From the NCBI GenBank assembly GCA_037447215.1, contig JBBIHB010000006.1:59650-123649 (forward strand): 64,000 nucleotides of DNA, read 5' to 3'. The notes beneath the pieces are model-generated. The model ran no database searches, was not told the origin of the DNA, and saw only the letters and a list, made by a program, of their open reading frames with translations. The stretch comes from UBA1413 sp037447215. Its GTDB lineage: Bacteria; Bacteroidota; Bacteroidia; Bacteroidales; Prolixibacteraceae. Positions within the stretch are counted from its first letter, which is position 1. Every line of letters begins with the position of its first letter. Shown here piece by piece: positions 28,038-37,703 of this stretch. A program made the position numbers and the translations under genes.

Positions 28038-31000
28038 ATGAATAATTTTAACAGAAGCACTGTTCCATTCCGGACGTTGGCATTGGCAATATTTTTAATT
28101 TTAGGATATCTGGGATTAAGCGCTCAGGATTCAATTCTGGTCAGAGGGATTATTTTGACTGGCACAAACGAGCCGCTTCCCAATGTATCGATAAGCGTTG
28201 AGGGATCATTTGCTTTACCTGAAATTACAGATGTGGAAGGCAAATTTGAGCTGGTTGTCAGCTCTGGCAATAGTTGGTTGATCATTGCCCCGCCAAGTGG
28301 ATACAAAGGGAAAAGAGTATATCTGAATCATAGGGCAGATTTAAAAATCTATTTAACACCTTCCGATATGGTTTCCGGAGATGATGAGGTCAATTTTCTG
28401 GCCCGTTCAGTTTTGAAGCGGAATATTATTTCTTCCTATTCATCACTTTATACCAATGAGGTGCACAAATCTCCTGTACTTTCAGTTGATCAGTATATGC
28501 AGGGACGAACCCCGGGAATGCATGTAACAAACAGGTCGGGCGACCCGGGAAGCGGGGCAGCTACTTTAATCAGGGGAGCCAATTCCTTGAATACTTCAAA
28601 CCAGCCGCTTTATATTATTGATGGTATTCCAATGACACCTCAAGGTACATTCGGATCCAGCCTTGACGGATACTCATACAATCCGCTAATGGGGGTTAAT
28701 GTGCTTGATATTTCGAAAACTACTGTCATTAAAGACCCTGCAATTACTGCTGCTTATGGCTCAAAAGCTTCAAATGGTCTGGTAATCATCGAAACTCTTG
28801 ATCCAAGTGCAACTCAGACAACAATTGAACTCGATCTGAGGAGCGGATATTCACTGGCACCATCGAACCATATTCCACAACTTAATGCAGCTCAGCACCG
28901 GACCCTTGTAAATGAAGTGTTGTTTACTTCCGGTATTTTCAGTGAAAGGTTACAGGAACTTTATCCCAATCTTTATCTCAGGCCTACCGATCAAAGATTT
29001 ATAGACTATCAGCATGATACCAAATGGCAGGAAATGATTTTTCAGAATTCCATGTTTTCAAATTTAAACCTTGTGGTTAAAGGCGGTGATGAAATTGCAC
29101 GTTATGGTTTGTCATTCGGGTATATGGATAATAATGGAATTATTAAAGAAACCGGCTATCAGGGATATAACCTGAAGTTTGTCAGTTTGCTCAATATTTT
29201 TACCTGGCTCAGGATGAATGCTGCAGTTTCGTTGAATTATAATACTTCCAATTTAAAAGAATCGGCCGTAGTGAGCCAAACAAGCCCGATTTTAACCGCT
29301 TTGGCAAAATCGCCCATGCTCAATCCATTTAAATATGACCTTGAGGGGAAAGAATTAACCATCCTTGCCAATGTGGACGAGCTTGGCACCAGTAATCCTC
29401 TGGCGGTTATTAATAATTATGAAGCAAAAAACAGCAATTATTATTTTATTTCCACTATCGGATTAGAAGCATCCATTAATAAGAATATGATGCTCAACAG
29501 TACATTTGGTCTGACCTATAACATTTTAAAGGAACAGATTTTTATGCCTAATATTGGAATGGAATACTACTATGACGATGAAGCCCGAAATGTTGCCAAA
29601 GCTTCGAACAATAGCATTAAAGCTTTCAATAACAATACTTATCTGAGGTACTTTAATTCGTTTGGAAACGATCATTATTTATCTTCAACAACGGGCGTAA
29701 ACATCATGTCGAATAATTTTGAATTTGACTGGGGACTTACAAAAAATGCCCATGCCAATGACCAATACAGGATGCTTCAGGATGGTACCAATAACCTCAG
29801 GGAGATAGGAGGTGAAAACAGGGTTTGGACATGGTTATCATTCTACGAAAATATGATTTACACTTATAAAGACCGGTACCTGGCAACTTTGAGCCTTGCT
29901 ATTGATGGTTCTTCAAGGGTTGGCGACAAAGCTGCAAATACCTTAAAAGTGGGAGGTGTTCCTTTTGGGTTCTTCTATTCGGGTGGTTTGGCCTGGCGCG
30001 TTTCCGGTGAACCCTTCCTTCGTAATGTTTCATGGCTCGAAGAGCTTAAATTAAGAGTGTCTGCAGGTGAAAGTGGAAACGATGATATTGGAGAAGCCAA
30101 TGCAACCCGGTTCTACCGTTCAATCAAATTCAGGGAAACAGTTGGTTTATATCCGGCAACCCTCGCTAACGAAGAATTAACTTACGAAAGGGTAGGGCAG
30201 ATAAATGCAGGTATCGATTTATCCCTTTGGGGCAACAGGTGGGTGACAAGTTTTGATGTGTTTAGCTCTACCACCCAAGATATGCTTATTTATACACCTC
30301 TCAGATCCTATTTGGGATTTGACTACAGGCCCGAGAATAGTGGCAAAATGAAAAACAGAGGCTGGGAATTCGAAACACGGGTAAGGATGGTTGAAGGGCG
30401 GAGTTTTAAGTGGGACATTGCAGCAAACCTTTCTACTTCAAAAAATGAAATTCTCGGTATAAAAGGCGAAAAGCTTGTTGTTGACATTCCGGGGGCTCAG
30501 ATTGTGAATATGGTAGGTGCACCAGCGAATAGTTTTTATGGATATATTTTTGAAGGGGTTTACCAAAATACTGGTGAAGCTATTGCTTCAGGCCTTGTAA
30601 ATAACCGTAACAGGCCTTTCAGTGGTGGAGATGCACGTTTTAAGGATATTTCAGGACCTGGCGGAAAGCCCGATGGTGTTATCAATGATCATGACAAGAC
30701 ATCCATTGGTTCTTCTCTTCCAGAGTACTTCGGCGGATTAAACAATACTTTTACTTATAAAAGGTGGGCATTGAGTACTTTTCTGCAATTTGTTTCCGGT
30801 AACGAAGTTTTCAATTACGTAAGATATCAAAATGAAAAAATGAGTTCCTTAGCTAACCAGAGCACCCACGTGTTGAACAGGTGGCAATATGAAGGGCATC
30901 AAACCGATGTGCCGCGTGCCCTTTGGAACGATCCGATTGGTAATTCTGGTTTTTCTACCCGATGGATTGAGGATGGCTCCTATCTGAGAGTAAAAAATGT

Positions 31001-31208
31001 TTCTCTTAGCTATAGCATACCGAATGAGTTTCTTGCTTTTCGCAGTGCCCAGTTCTATGTTTCTGCAAACAATATTTATACTGTCTCTAAATATTTGGGA
31101 TACGATCCCGAATTTGCCTATTCACATGATCAGATCACACAGGGAATTGATTACGGCTCAACGCCTCAGCCAAGGCAGTTTATTGTTGGTGTTAAATTAG
31201 GTTTATAA
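28038..31208 (+). CDS. SusC/RagA-family TonB-linked outer-membrane transporter (pair 2)
   Basis: 1056-residue SusC homologue. The signal peptide has the core LALAIFLILGYLGLSAQ. It is followed by a short carboxypeptidase-D-like domain (VRGIILTGTNEPLPNVSISV), the plug (QYMQGRTPGMHV, SGDPGSGAATLIRG, YIIDGIPM, IKDPAITAAYGSKASNGLVII) and the beta-barrel. The plug is more divergent than in pair 1 (IKDPAITAAYG against LKDAAATAIYG). The frame is open back to 27852 and an ATG at 27885 would add 51 residues ahead of the signal. I prefer 28038 because it puts the signal at the N-terminus. SusD partner is 20 bases downstream. Confidence 0.9.
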   Translation: MNNFNRSTVPFRTLALAIFLILGYLGLSAQDSILVRGIILTGTNEPLPNVSISVEGSFALPEITDVEGKFELVVSSGNSWLIIAPPSGYKGKRVYLNHRADLKIYLTPSDMVSGDDEVNFLARSVLKRNIISSYSSLYTNEVHKSPVLSVDQYMQGRTPGMHVTNRSGDPGSGAATLIRGANSLNTSNQPLYIIDGIPMTPQGTFGSSLDGYSYNPLMGVNVLDISKTTVIKDPAITAAYGSKASNGLVIIETLDPSATQTTIELDLRSGYSLAPSNHIPQLNAAQHRTLVNEVLFTSGIFSERLQELYPNLYLRPTDQRFIDYQHDTKWQEMIFQNSMFSNLNLVVKGGDEIARYGLSFGYMDNNGIIKETGYQGYNLKFVSLLNIFTWLRMNAAVSLNYNTSNLKESAVVSQTSPILTALAKSPMLNPFKYDLEGKELTILANVDELGTSNPLAVINNYEAKNSNYYFISTIGLEASINKNMMLNSTFGLTYNILKEQIFMPNIGMEYYYDDEARNVAKASNNSIKAFNNNTYLRYFNSFGNDHYLSSTTGVNIMSNNFEFDWGLTKNAHANDQYRMLQDGTNNLREIGGENRVWTWLSFYENMIYTYKDRYLATLSLAIDGSSRVGDKAANTLKVGGVPFGFFYSGGLAWRVSGEPFLRNVSWLEELKLRVSAGESGNDDIGEANATRFYRSIKFRETVGLYPATLANEELTYERVGQINAGIDLSLWGNRWVTSFDVFSSTTQDMLIYTPLRSYLGFDYRPENSGKMKNRGWEFETRVRMVEGRSFKWDIAANLSTSKNEILGIKGEKLVVDIPGAQIVNMVGAPANSFYGYIFEGVYQNTGEAIASGLVNNRNRPFSGGDARFKDISGPGGKPDGVINDHDKTSIGSSLPEYFGGLNNTFTYKRWALSTFLQFVSGNEVFNYVRYQNEKMSSLANQSTHVLNRWQYEGHQTDVPRALWNDPIGNSGFSTRWIEDGSYLRVKNVSLSYSIPNEFLAFRSAQFYVSANNIYTVSKYLGYDPEFAYSHDQITQGIDYGSTPQPRQFIVGVKLGL

Positions 31209-31228
31209 TCTATTATATTCAGATTGCT

Positions 31229-33088
31229 ATGAAAAAGCTGATTAAATATTTATTGTTTACATGTTTAATACTTTCTCCGGTATTTTTCTTTTCCTCGTGT
31301 AAAGATTTTCTGAATCCCGAGCAGGAGTTATACATAACTGAGGACAGATTATTAACCGACTGGTATGAATACCGATCGGTAGCCATGGGTATGTATGGTG
31401 TTCAACAGGAATTGGTTGAACAGTTAATGATTCTAGGTGAACTTCGTGGTGATTTGCTGAAAATTACACAAAATGCTGACCCTGACATGGTCGAAATTTA
31501 CAATTTCCAGATATCCAAAGAGAACAAATATGCTGATCCTTCGGGCTTTTTCAAATTGATTGCTGCCAGCAATAATTTTATCAGGTTACTGCAGCGCGAA
31601 CGGCCCGAGGTCTTGGACAAAAAACAACAGCCCAACAATTACGACCGCCTGTACGGCGAAGCTTTATGTATGAGGGCATGGGCTTATTTCAATGCAGCCC
31701 GTATCTATGGTAAAGTTCCTTACATTCACGAATCACTGGTTACGATGAATGAAATCGAAGACTATGTTGAATCTTCGGGAACTTATGTGGACAGTGTTAA
31801 TATTGTTTTCGGACGGAATGGGTACCATAATGATACCATCCGAACACCCACTGTATATCAGCTTGAAAAAAAGTTTTACACACTCGATATGGTGCTTGAT
31901 CATTTTATAAATCAGCTCGAGAAAGAGGTTAAAGTTGTTGGTGTAAACCATTATATTGACAACAATGATAATACATGGGAAGTTACTGTTTGGAATACAT
32001 GGGCATATCACGCACTGCTTGGACACATGTATTTAACACAAGGTGACCTGGCGAAGGCAGTTAAAAATTTCGAAATTATTACATCGAACACCTCGGACAA
32101 CAGAAGGTATCATCTCGACGAAGCCTTTCAAAACAACAACTGGCGCAATATCTTCAGGAATGTGGATGTAAGGGAGCACATTTATACACTCTGGTTCAAT
32201 AAATCAAACTTTCAGCAGAATAAATTTCAGGAATTTTTTGAACCATTAAGCCCGCACAAATATATGCTGAAACCTTCGCGTGCGGCTGTATTATACTGGG
32301 AAGCAATATTCGACAATTATACCATTATCGAGGACTCTAATAACCCCTGGAGATCAAGAATAGGCAACCCGGGTACTCCCGGCGATTTTTTCCGGGGTTA
32401 CGGGGCTTCCTATGCCTATGTTAAAAATGACATTGTTCTGGATCCGAATCTTGTTAGGTCGATGTTGTTATTGAAAAGAGAGAAAGACATTCGTACGGCC
32501 GAACTTCTAACTGCCGACCATGATACCGTTGTATGGAAATACTCAGTAGGCAGAAACAGGTTTGATAAGGATGCTAACTATCACATATACCGTGCTGCGG
32601 GTATTCATCTTTACCTGGCTGAGTGCTATACCTGGTGGTCATTTATGCAGGGTGGAATTTTAAGGACATTGACAACGCGGGCTCTCGACATTGTAAACAA
32701 CGGTGCCCAATATAATCCACTCAGTACACGCCCGCAATTAGGCGTACGCGGCAGGGTTGGTTTTGGCGGGACAAATGATGGAATCAAAATTTTTGATATA
32801 AATTACATTCACCATCCCTATACAAATGAAATTTTGAGTTATTATAATTATACAGGGAACCTTGCAGCCAAACAATTGTACCTTGAGCAGCAGATTGTTG
32901 ACGAAAGGGCACGCGAACTGGCTTTCGAAGGAGAACGTTTTTATGACCTCATGCGTGTGGCCAAACGCCGTAATGATCCGGCATTCCTTGCATCAAGGGT
33001 ATCTGCAAAATACCCTCCGGGGCAGCGCGAGCGGATTTACAACTATCTCATGAACCCTCAGAATTGGTATATAAACTATTTTGATTAG
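31229..33088 (+). CDS. SusD/RagB-family substrate-binding lipoprotein (pair 2)
   Basis: 619-residue surface lipoprotein, longer than the usual 500-550. The signal ends at lipobox FSSC, followed by KDFLNPEQELYITEDRLLTD. SusD features are the TPR-like YGEALCMRAWAYFNAARIYG, a later AAGIHLYLAECYTW and the C-terminal DERARELAFEGERFYDLMRV. The extra length lies in the middle, around residues 170-330. Last gene of the FAS1/SusCD operon; a strong terminator begins 40 bases after the stop. Confidence 0.93.
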   Translation: MKKLIKYLLFTCLILSPVFFFSSCKDFLNPEQELYITEDRLLTDWYEYRSVAMGMYGVQQELVEQLMILGELRGDLLKITQNADPDMVEIYNFQISKENKYADPSGFFKLIAASNNFIRLLQRERPEVLDKKQQPNNYDRLYGEALCMRAWAYFNAARIYGKVPYIHESLVTMNEIEDYVESSGTYVDSVNIVFGRNGYHNDTIRTPTVYQLEKKFYTLDMVLDHFINQLEKEVKVVGVNHYIDNNDNTWEVTVWNTWAYHALLGHMYLTQGDLAKAVKNFEIITSNTSDNRRYHLDEAFQNNNWRNIFRNVDVREHIYTLWFNKSNFQQNKFQEFFEPLSPHKYMLKPSRAAVLYWEAIFDNYTIIEDSNNPWRSRIGNPGTPGDFFRGYGASYAYVKNDIVLDPNLVRSMLLLKREKDIRTAELLTADHDTVVWKYSVGRNRFDKDANYHIYRAAGIHLYLAECYTWWSFMQGGILRTLTTRALDIVNNGAQYNPLSTRPQLGVRGRVGFGGTNDGIKIFDINYIHHPYTNEILSYYNYTGNLAAKQLYLEQQIVDERARELAFEGERFYDLMRVAKRRNDPAFLASRVSAKYPPGQRERIYNYLMNPQNWYINYFD

Positions 33089-33128
33089 AATAATTCATTT
33101 GAGGGACTAAAATATTAAAATGGACAAT

Positions 33129-33163
33129 CAGGGAGTTTTCAGACAAAATTCCCTGTTTTTTTT
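33129..33163 (+). terminator. Intrinsic terminator of the FAS1/SusCD operon
   Basis: Stem CAGGGAGTTTT (33129-33139) / AAAATTCCCTG (33145-33155): 11 pairs including one G-T wobble, with a 5-base loop, followed by eight T. Confidence 0.85.
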
Positions 33164-33432
33164 AAAAATGGTTATATGATTATTTACAAAGGCGTGAAAT
33201 ATATCTCTTGTAGTAAAGTTCATAAAAGGAATCCTTTTCAGGCGAACTTCATGTTTAAGGTTTAACAATACCTGTATTGATATTCGACTCCTGCTTTTCG
33301 GAATATCTGAGGCAGGGATTATTTCAGGGGATATTGATTTTGCTGACGGAGATGCGATCATGAACTGAAATAAATAACTTCTGCCAATTGTGAATAGGAA
33401 ACACTGTGCCTGAATATTATGCACTTAAGTTG
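33164..33432. other. Non-coding stretch between terminator and HTCS promoter
   Basis: No convincing gene is seen. A minus-strand open frame of 98 codons spans it but begins inside the terminator side, has no family resemblance and a biased composition, so it is treated as chance. No repeat or RNA structure recognised. Confidence 0.4.
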
Positions 33433-33440
33433 TATATTTG
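33433..33440 (+). promoter_or_regulatory. -7 box (TATATTTG) for the HTCS gene
   Basis: Exact TAnnTTTG match 34 bases before the ATG at 33475; no clear -33 element. Confidence 0.45.
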
Positions 33441-33474
33441 AGAATGCCTATGTGTTAAAAACAGATTTGCAGGG

Positions 33475-36400
33475 ATGAATAAAAAACTGATCATATTTAT
33501 AATCCTTTTTTCGGCCATTCATTCATTTGCTGCTCCTAAAAAATTCTTTAGCATAAACTCATTACATGGCATTTCAATCCGGGCAACAAATTCAATCTGC
33601 AAAGATCGCAATGGATTCATCTGGTCTTCTTCGAAAACCGGAATAATAAGGCTAACTGATGACGATTACAGGATTTATCCGTTACATTATGAAACCTCCG
33701 GCGCAATAATAGTAAGATTAACTTATGAAAATGACCAGATTATCGCCTATTCGAACAACGGACAGATTTTTTTATACAATCCTGTTTTCGACCGTTTTGA
33801 CCTGATCCTTAATCTGGGCCATTTTATCGAGAACAAACATTTTGAAGTTTATAATTTATTGGTCGATAGCTCAAATCGGCTTTGGATTGCTTTGAACAAT
33901 GGAATTTACAGGTATCATTTGGGACACCTGACTTTTGTCAGTGAAATTGCCGACGAAAGATTTTCCATATCTTGGTATGATAGTAACAATTTTCTTATTG
34001 CCACAGGTATGGGAATATGGTTATATAATATTAATAAAAATGAAAAAATGCCTGTTTTCGAAATGAAGAACTTCCCCCGGTTTTCTGTTTCATCTGTATT
34101 TTTCGATAAAAGCGATGAACAACTTTGGATAGGAACAATGGCATCTGGTTTATTTAGTTATAATTTCAAGGCTAAGGCTTTTTCTCCCGTATTAAACCAA
34201 ATCATTCCAGCCCAACCCATTCTTGCCCTTGAAAAAATTTCGGACTCAACTTTGCTAATTGGGATCGATGGACAGGGTTTGTGGGAAATTAACAAGAGCG
34301 GAAAAGTCTTGCTCAATGTTTATAAAGAAAATGACGAAGACCAGCATTCATTAAAAGGAAACGGGGTTTATGATATTTTTTATGAACATGGGAAACGGGT
34401 ATGGGTTTGTACCATCAGCGGAGGTATTTCGTTTTATGAACTATCGTACCCATTTGTTAATCAAATAGTTCACCATACAAACAGTGTTAATTCATTGGTC
34501 AATAATGAAGTTAACGCAATAGTTGAAGACAGGGAAGGAAAACAGTGGTTTGCTACCAATAATGGGATAAGCTGTTGGGATGTAAAAACCGGACAATGGA
34601 AGAGCCTATACAACAATAAACTTGAACAGGCACAGGTTTTCCTTGCCCTTTGCGAAGATAAACATGGTAGGATTTGGGCAGGTAGTTACTCTTCAGGTTT
34701 TTATGTTATTGATGCTGAAAATATTCGGGAATTGTCGCATTACTCCCAGGATAGTCCGAATATGGCATCGGTAAGCAATTATATTTTTGATATTTATGAA
34801 GACAGCGATGGCGATTTGTGGATCGGTGGGGTAAACGGCCATTTTGTTTGTTTTATTCAGAGTGAAAAAAGGTTTAAAATTTTTTTTGATGAACCGGTAA
34901 GTTCATTCTATGAATATATGCCAGGAAAAATTCTGGTGGGATTAAGCTATGGATTATCTATGCTTGATAAAAAATCAGGTGAAATGGAAAGTTTACTCAC
35001 GGGGATAGCAGTTCAGGATTTTCTGGTTGATGGGGAAACCATCTGGATAAGCACCAGTGGAGAAGGGTTAATTGAATATAATATTTCGAGTCGGGAAATT
35101 ATTAAATATGATTCGAGGTCGGGTATCTCATCTGATTTTATTAACAGCATTGTAGCCTGCGATGGATATTTATGGCTTGGTACCGAGAATGGACTTTGCC
35201 GCTATAATCCGGTGGATAGGACAATGATAAATTTCCGTTCCATGTTCCTGCTTTCGGGAGTTTCATACAACAAAAGTTCGGTTTTTAAGCTTAGTAACGG
35301 TAATCTTGCCTGGGGAACAAACCAAGGTGTTGTGATTTTCTCACCTGGATCGGTTGAAGAATTTTCATCCGAAGGGCGAATCTTTATTCAGGATATTATG
35401 ATATCTGGCAGGTCAATTAGGGAAATCAGCAATATTAACCTGCAGACCCCCGTTGACGAAATGAATGCTTTAAACCTGCGTTACTTTCAGAATACAATAA
35501 ATATTGAAATTTTGCCATTAGGCATATCCTCGGGATCAAAATTTTCTTGGAAACTCGAAGGCTTCGATAAAGAATGGAACCCCCCTACCGAAAACAGGAT
35601 AATTACCTATACCAATATTCCAAGCGGAAAGTTTATTTTGAAGATTAGGCTTCTGGATAACTCCATGACCGAAATTATTAATGAACGGTCGATTGATATC
35701 CGATTAATACCACCATATTGGAGAAAAACCTGGTTCTGGGGATTGCTTGCAGTAGTTTTTATGGGAATTATTACATTATACATGCTATTATATATTAATA
35801 ACCTGAATCAAAAACATGCCGAAGAGAAAATCAGGTTTTTTACCAATACCGCACATGATATCCGCACTTCCCTGACCCTTATAAAAGCACCGGTTGAAGA
35901 ACTAAGTAAGGAAACAGGTTTGTCTGCATCAGGTAATTATTTTTTGAAACTTGCAATAGATCAAACCCGCCAGCTCACCTCAGTAATTACGCAACTCATG
36001 GACTTTCAGAAAGTTGATGTGGGAAAAGAACAACTTTCACTTTCAGAAGTTGATATTGTTAAGCTTGTAAGGAACAGAATTTTAATGTTTAAATCGGTTG
36101 CCGAAAGTAAAAATATAACTTTTAGGGTAAACCAAAATTGCAACAAATACCTTGTTTGCATCGATGAGTCGAAAATTGAGAAAGTTATTGATAACCTCAT
36201 CTCAAATGCCATAAAATATTCCCATCCTGGTGGCCAGATACAATTCGGGTTATTGTGTGAAAAGAATAAATGGATATTTAATGTAATTGACCAAGGTATC
36301 GGAATAAGCCGTCAGGCACAGAAAAAGCTATTTAGGGAGTTTTACAGGGGAGAAAATGCCATTAACTCAAAGGTTGTTGGTTCGGGAATCGGGCTTTTAC

Positions 36401-37353
36401 TTGCCAAAAAATATATTGATTTGCACGGTGGTGAAATCAATTGCGAAAGTAAAGAAAATGTTGGGTCAACCTTCATAATTGAAGTGCCGGTCAGAGAGAT
36501 GCCCGGATGCGGTCAAAAGGTCGAAATACCCGGAAATACTTCACAGGTTGAACCATTTGTTATTAATGAAATTCAAGGAAACCCAAACTTGAAAGATAAC
36601 CGTCATAAAGAGATGAAAATCCTCATTGTTGAAGACAATGACGACCTGTTGCAATTTATGAAGGGTACGCTTGAAAATGATTTTCAGGTAAGGATTGCTG
36701 AAGATGGGGCCATAGCATGGAAATATATTATGAAACAGTTACCCGACCTGGTTGTATCCGATATAATGATGCCCGGAATGGATGGCTTTGAATTGTGCAG
36801 GCTTATTAAATCAACGTATGAAACTTCACATGTGCCGATTATCCTGCTTACTGCTTTAACAGAGCAAAGAAATCAACTACTAGGACTTGGACTGGGTGCC
36901 GATGATTATCTTACCAAACCATTCGAAATGAACCTATTGGTTCAGAAAATTAAATCAATCATCCACAATCGGGAAATAGTTAAAGAGAAAGCCCTGAAAC
37001 TGATTAGCAATAATTTTGATGAACCTTTATTGCAAAACGAGCATAATGATAAATTTATGAAACGAATGCTCGAAGTTGCAAAGGAAAACATACCAAATGC
37101 TGATTTTGGAAAGGAAGACTTCGCTGTTGCCATGAATGCCAGCACATCGTTGTTATATAAAAAAATGAAAGCCCTTACAAACCTTTCTCCCACGGAATTT
37201 ATGAAAACCATACGCCTGAACCATGCAATGGAATTACTCCAAACCAGAAAATATTCAGTTACTGAGGTAAGTGAGCTATGTGGCTTTGCCAGTTTGGGTT
37301 ATTTCAGTACAGTGTTTAAAAAACATTTCAGGAAGACTCCAACAGAGATATAA
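33475..37353 (+). CDS. Hybrid two-component system (HTCS) sensor-regulator
   Basis: 1292-residue one-protein sensor and transcription factor, typical regulator of polysaccharide utilization loci. A signal peptide (ending near SFAAP) leads a periplasmic sensor of two seven-bladed propellers made of Reg_prop repeats (for example DRNGFIWSSSKTGI, EDREGKQWFATNNGI, YLWLGTENGLCRYNP). A Y_Y_Y-like domain precedes the membrane span (about 752-775). Cytoplasmic parts are HisKA with H794 (TAHDIRTS), an intact HATPase (NLISNAIKYS, DQGIGI, GSGIGL), a receiver with D1096 (SDIMMPGMDG) and K in LTKPF, and a C-terminal AraC/HTH_18 domain (about 1190-1290). All phosphorelay residues are present. It lies upstream of the arabinoxylan enzyme cluster on the same strand, so it probably senses arabinoxylan oligosaccharides. 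That ligand is inferred from context. Confidence 0.94.
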   Translation: MNKKLIIFIILFSAIHSFAAPKKFFSINSLHGISIRATNSICKDRNGFIWSSSKTGIIRLTDDDYRIYPLHYETSGAIIVRLTYENDQIIAYSNNGQIFLYNPVFDRFDLILNLGHFIENKHFEVYNLLVDSSNRLWIALNNGIYRYHLGHLTFVSEIADERFSISWYDSNNFLIATGMGIWLYNINKNEKMPVFEMKNFPRFSVSSVFFDKSDEQLWIGTMASGLFSYNFKAKAFSPVLNQIIPAQPILALEKISDSTLLIGIDGQGLWEINKSGKVLLNVYKENDEDQHSLKGNGVYDIFYEHGKRVWVCTISGGISFYELSYPFVNQIVHHTNSVNSLVNNEVNAIVEDREGKQWFATNNGISCWDVKTGQWKSLYNNKLEQAQVFLALCEDKHGRIWAGSYSSGFYVIDAENIRELSHYSQDSPNMASVSNYIFDIYEDSDGDLWIGGVNGHFVCFIQSEKRFKIFFDEPVSSFYEYMPGKILVGLSYGLSMLDKKSGEMESLLTGIAVQDFLVDGETIWISTSGEGLIEYNISSREIIKYDSRSGISSDFINSIVACDGYLWLGTENGLCRYNPVDRTMINFRSMFLLSGVSYNKSSVFKLSNGNLAWGTNQGVVIFSPGSVEEFSSEGRIFIQDIMISGRSIREISNINLQTPVDEMNALNLRYFQNTINIEILPLGISSGSKFSWKLEGFDKEWNPPTENRIITYTNIPSGKFILKIRLLDNSMTEIINERSIDIRLIPPYWRKTWFWGLLAVVFMGIITLYMLLYINNLNQKHAEEKIRFFTNTAHDIRTSLTLIKAPVEELSKETGLSASGNYFLKLAIDQTRQLTSVITQLMDFQKVDVGKEQLSLSEVDIVKLVRNRILMFKSVAESKNITFRVNQNCNKYLVCIDESKIEKVIDNLISNAIKYSHPGGQIQFGLLCEKNKWIFNVIDQGIGISRQAQKKLFREFYRGENAINSKVVGSGIGLLLAKKYIDLHGGEINCESKENVGSTFIIEVPVREMPGCGQKVEIPGNTSQVEPFVINEIQGNPNLKDNRHKEMKILIVEDNDDLLQFMKGTLENDFQVRIAEDGAIAWKYIMKQLPDLVVSDIMMPGMDGFELCRLIKSTYETSHVPIILLTALTEQRNQLLGLGLGADDYLTKPFEMNLLVQKIKSIIHNREIVKEKALKLISNNFDEPLLQNEHNDKFMKRMLEVAKENIPNADFGKEDFAVAMNASTSLLYKKMKALTNLSPTEFMKTIRLNHAMELLQTRKYSVTEVSELCGFASLGYFSTVFKKHFRKTPTEI

Positions 37354-37563
37354 TAATCAGCTTTTTACCCGAATTTAAATATCATTTATCTGAAATTGAA
37401 ATCAAAATTTCGATGGGGGTAATATTTTTACCTAAGCGTAAATTATTCAATTGGCTCACAATTTAAATTTATAGTTAAGAATATTTCAGCAATATTTCGG
37501 ATTTCCATAGTTTTTTACTCATTCTACATTTGATTATTGTTTGGTTATAGTTAAGCTTGAAGT

Positions 37564-37598
37564 GAAGCGTCACGGTTTCTGTTGGCGCTTCTTTCTTA
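37564..37598 (+). terminator. Probable intrinsic terminator after the HTCS gene
   Basis: Nine-pair stem (GAAGCGTCA at 37564-37572 with TGGCGCTTC at 37583-37591, one T-G wobble), 10-base loop, followed by TTTCTTAA. The T tract is imperfect, so strength is uncertain. It lies 210 bases after the HTCS stop. Confidence 0.6.
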
Positions 37599-37618
37599 AG
37601 CCTCATGTTGTTTTATCT

Positions 37619-37645
37619 AAAATCAGAAATCAATTATCTGATTTT
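37619..37645. repeat. Perfect inverted repeat upstream of the arabinoxylan cluster
   Basis: AAAATCAGA-N9-TCTGATTTT, a 9-bp perfect dyad 59 bases before the first gene of the cluster. A one-mismatch -7-like element (TATTTTCG, 37671-37678) lies between it and the start codon. The position suits an operator for the HTCS or another regulator, but it could also be a weak hairpin. The rest of the 350-base gap holds no gene I can support. Confidence 0.4.
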
Positions 37646-37703
37646 GTAAAATGTCGAACCATACAAATCCTATTTTCGTAAAGGGTTTTAATTAGCCATA
37701 AGT

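Noticed and set aside
33128..33424. 98-codon minus-strand open frame between SusD2 and the HTCS gene
   Set aside because: It starts beside the terminator, overlaps the promoter region of the HTCS gene on its other side and has no recognisable domain.
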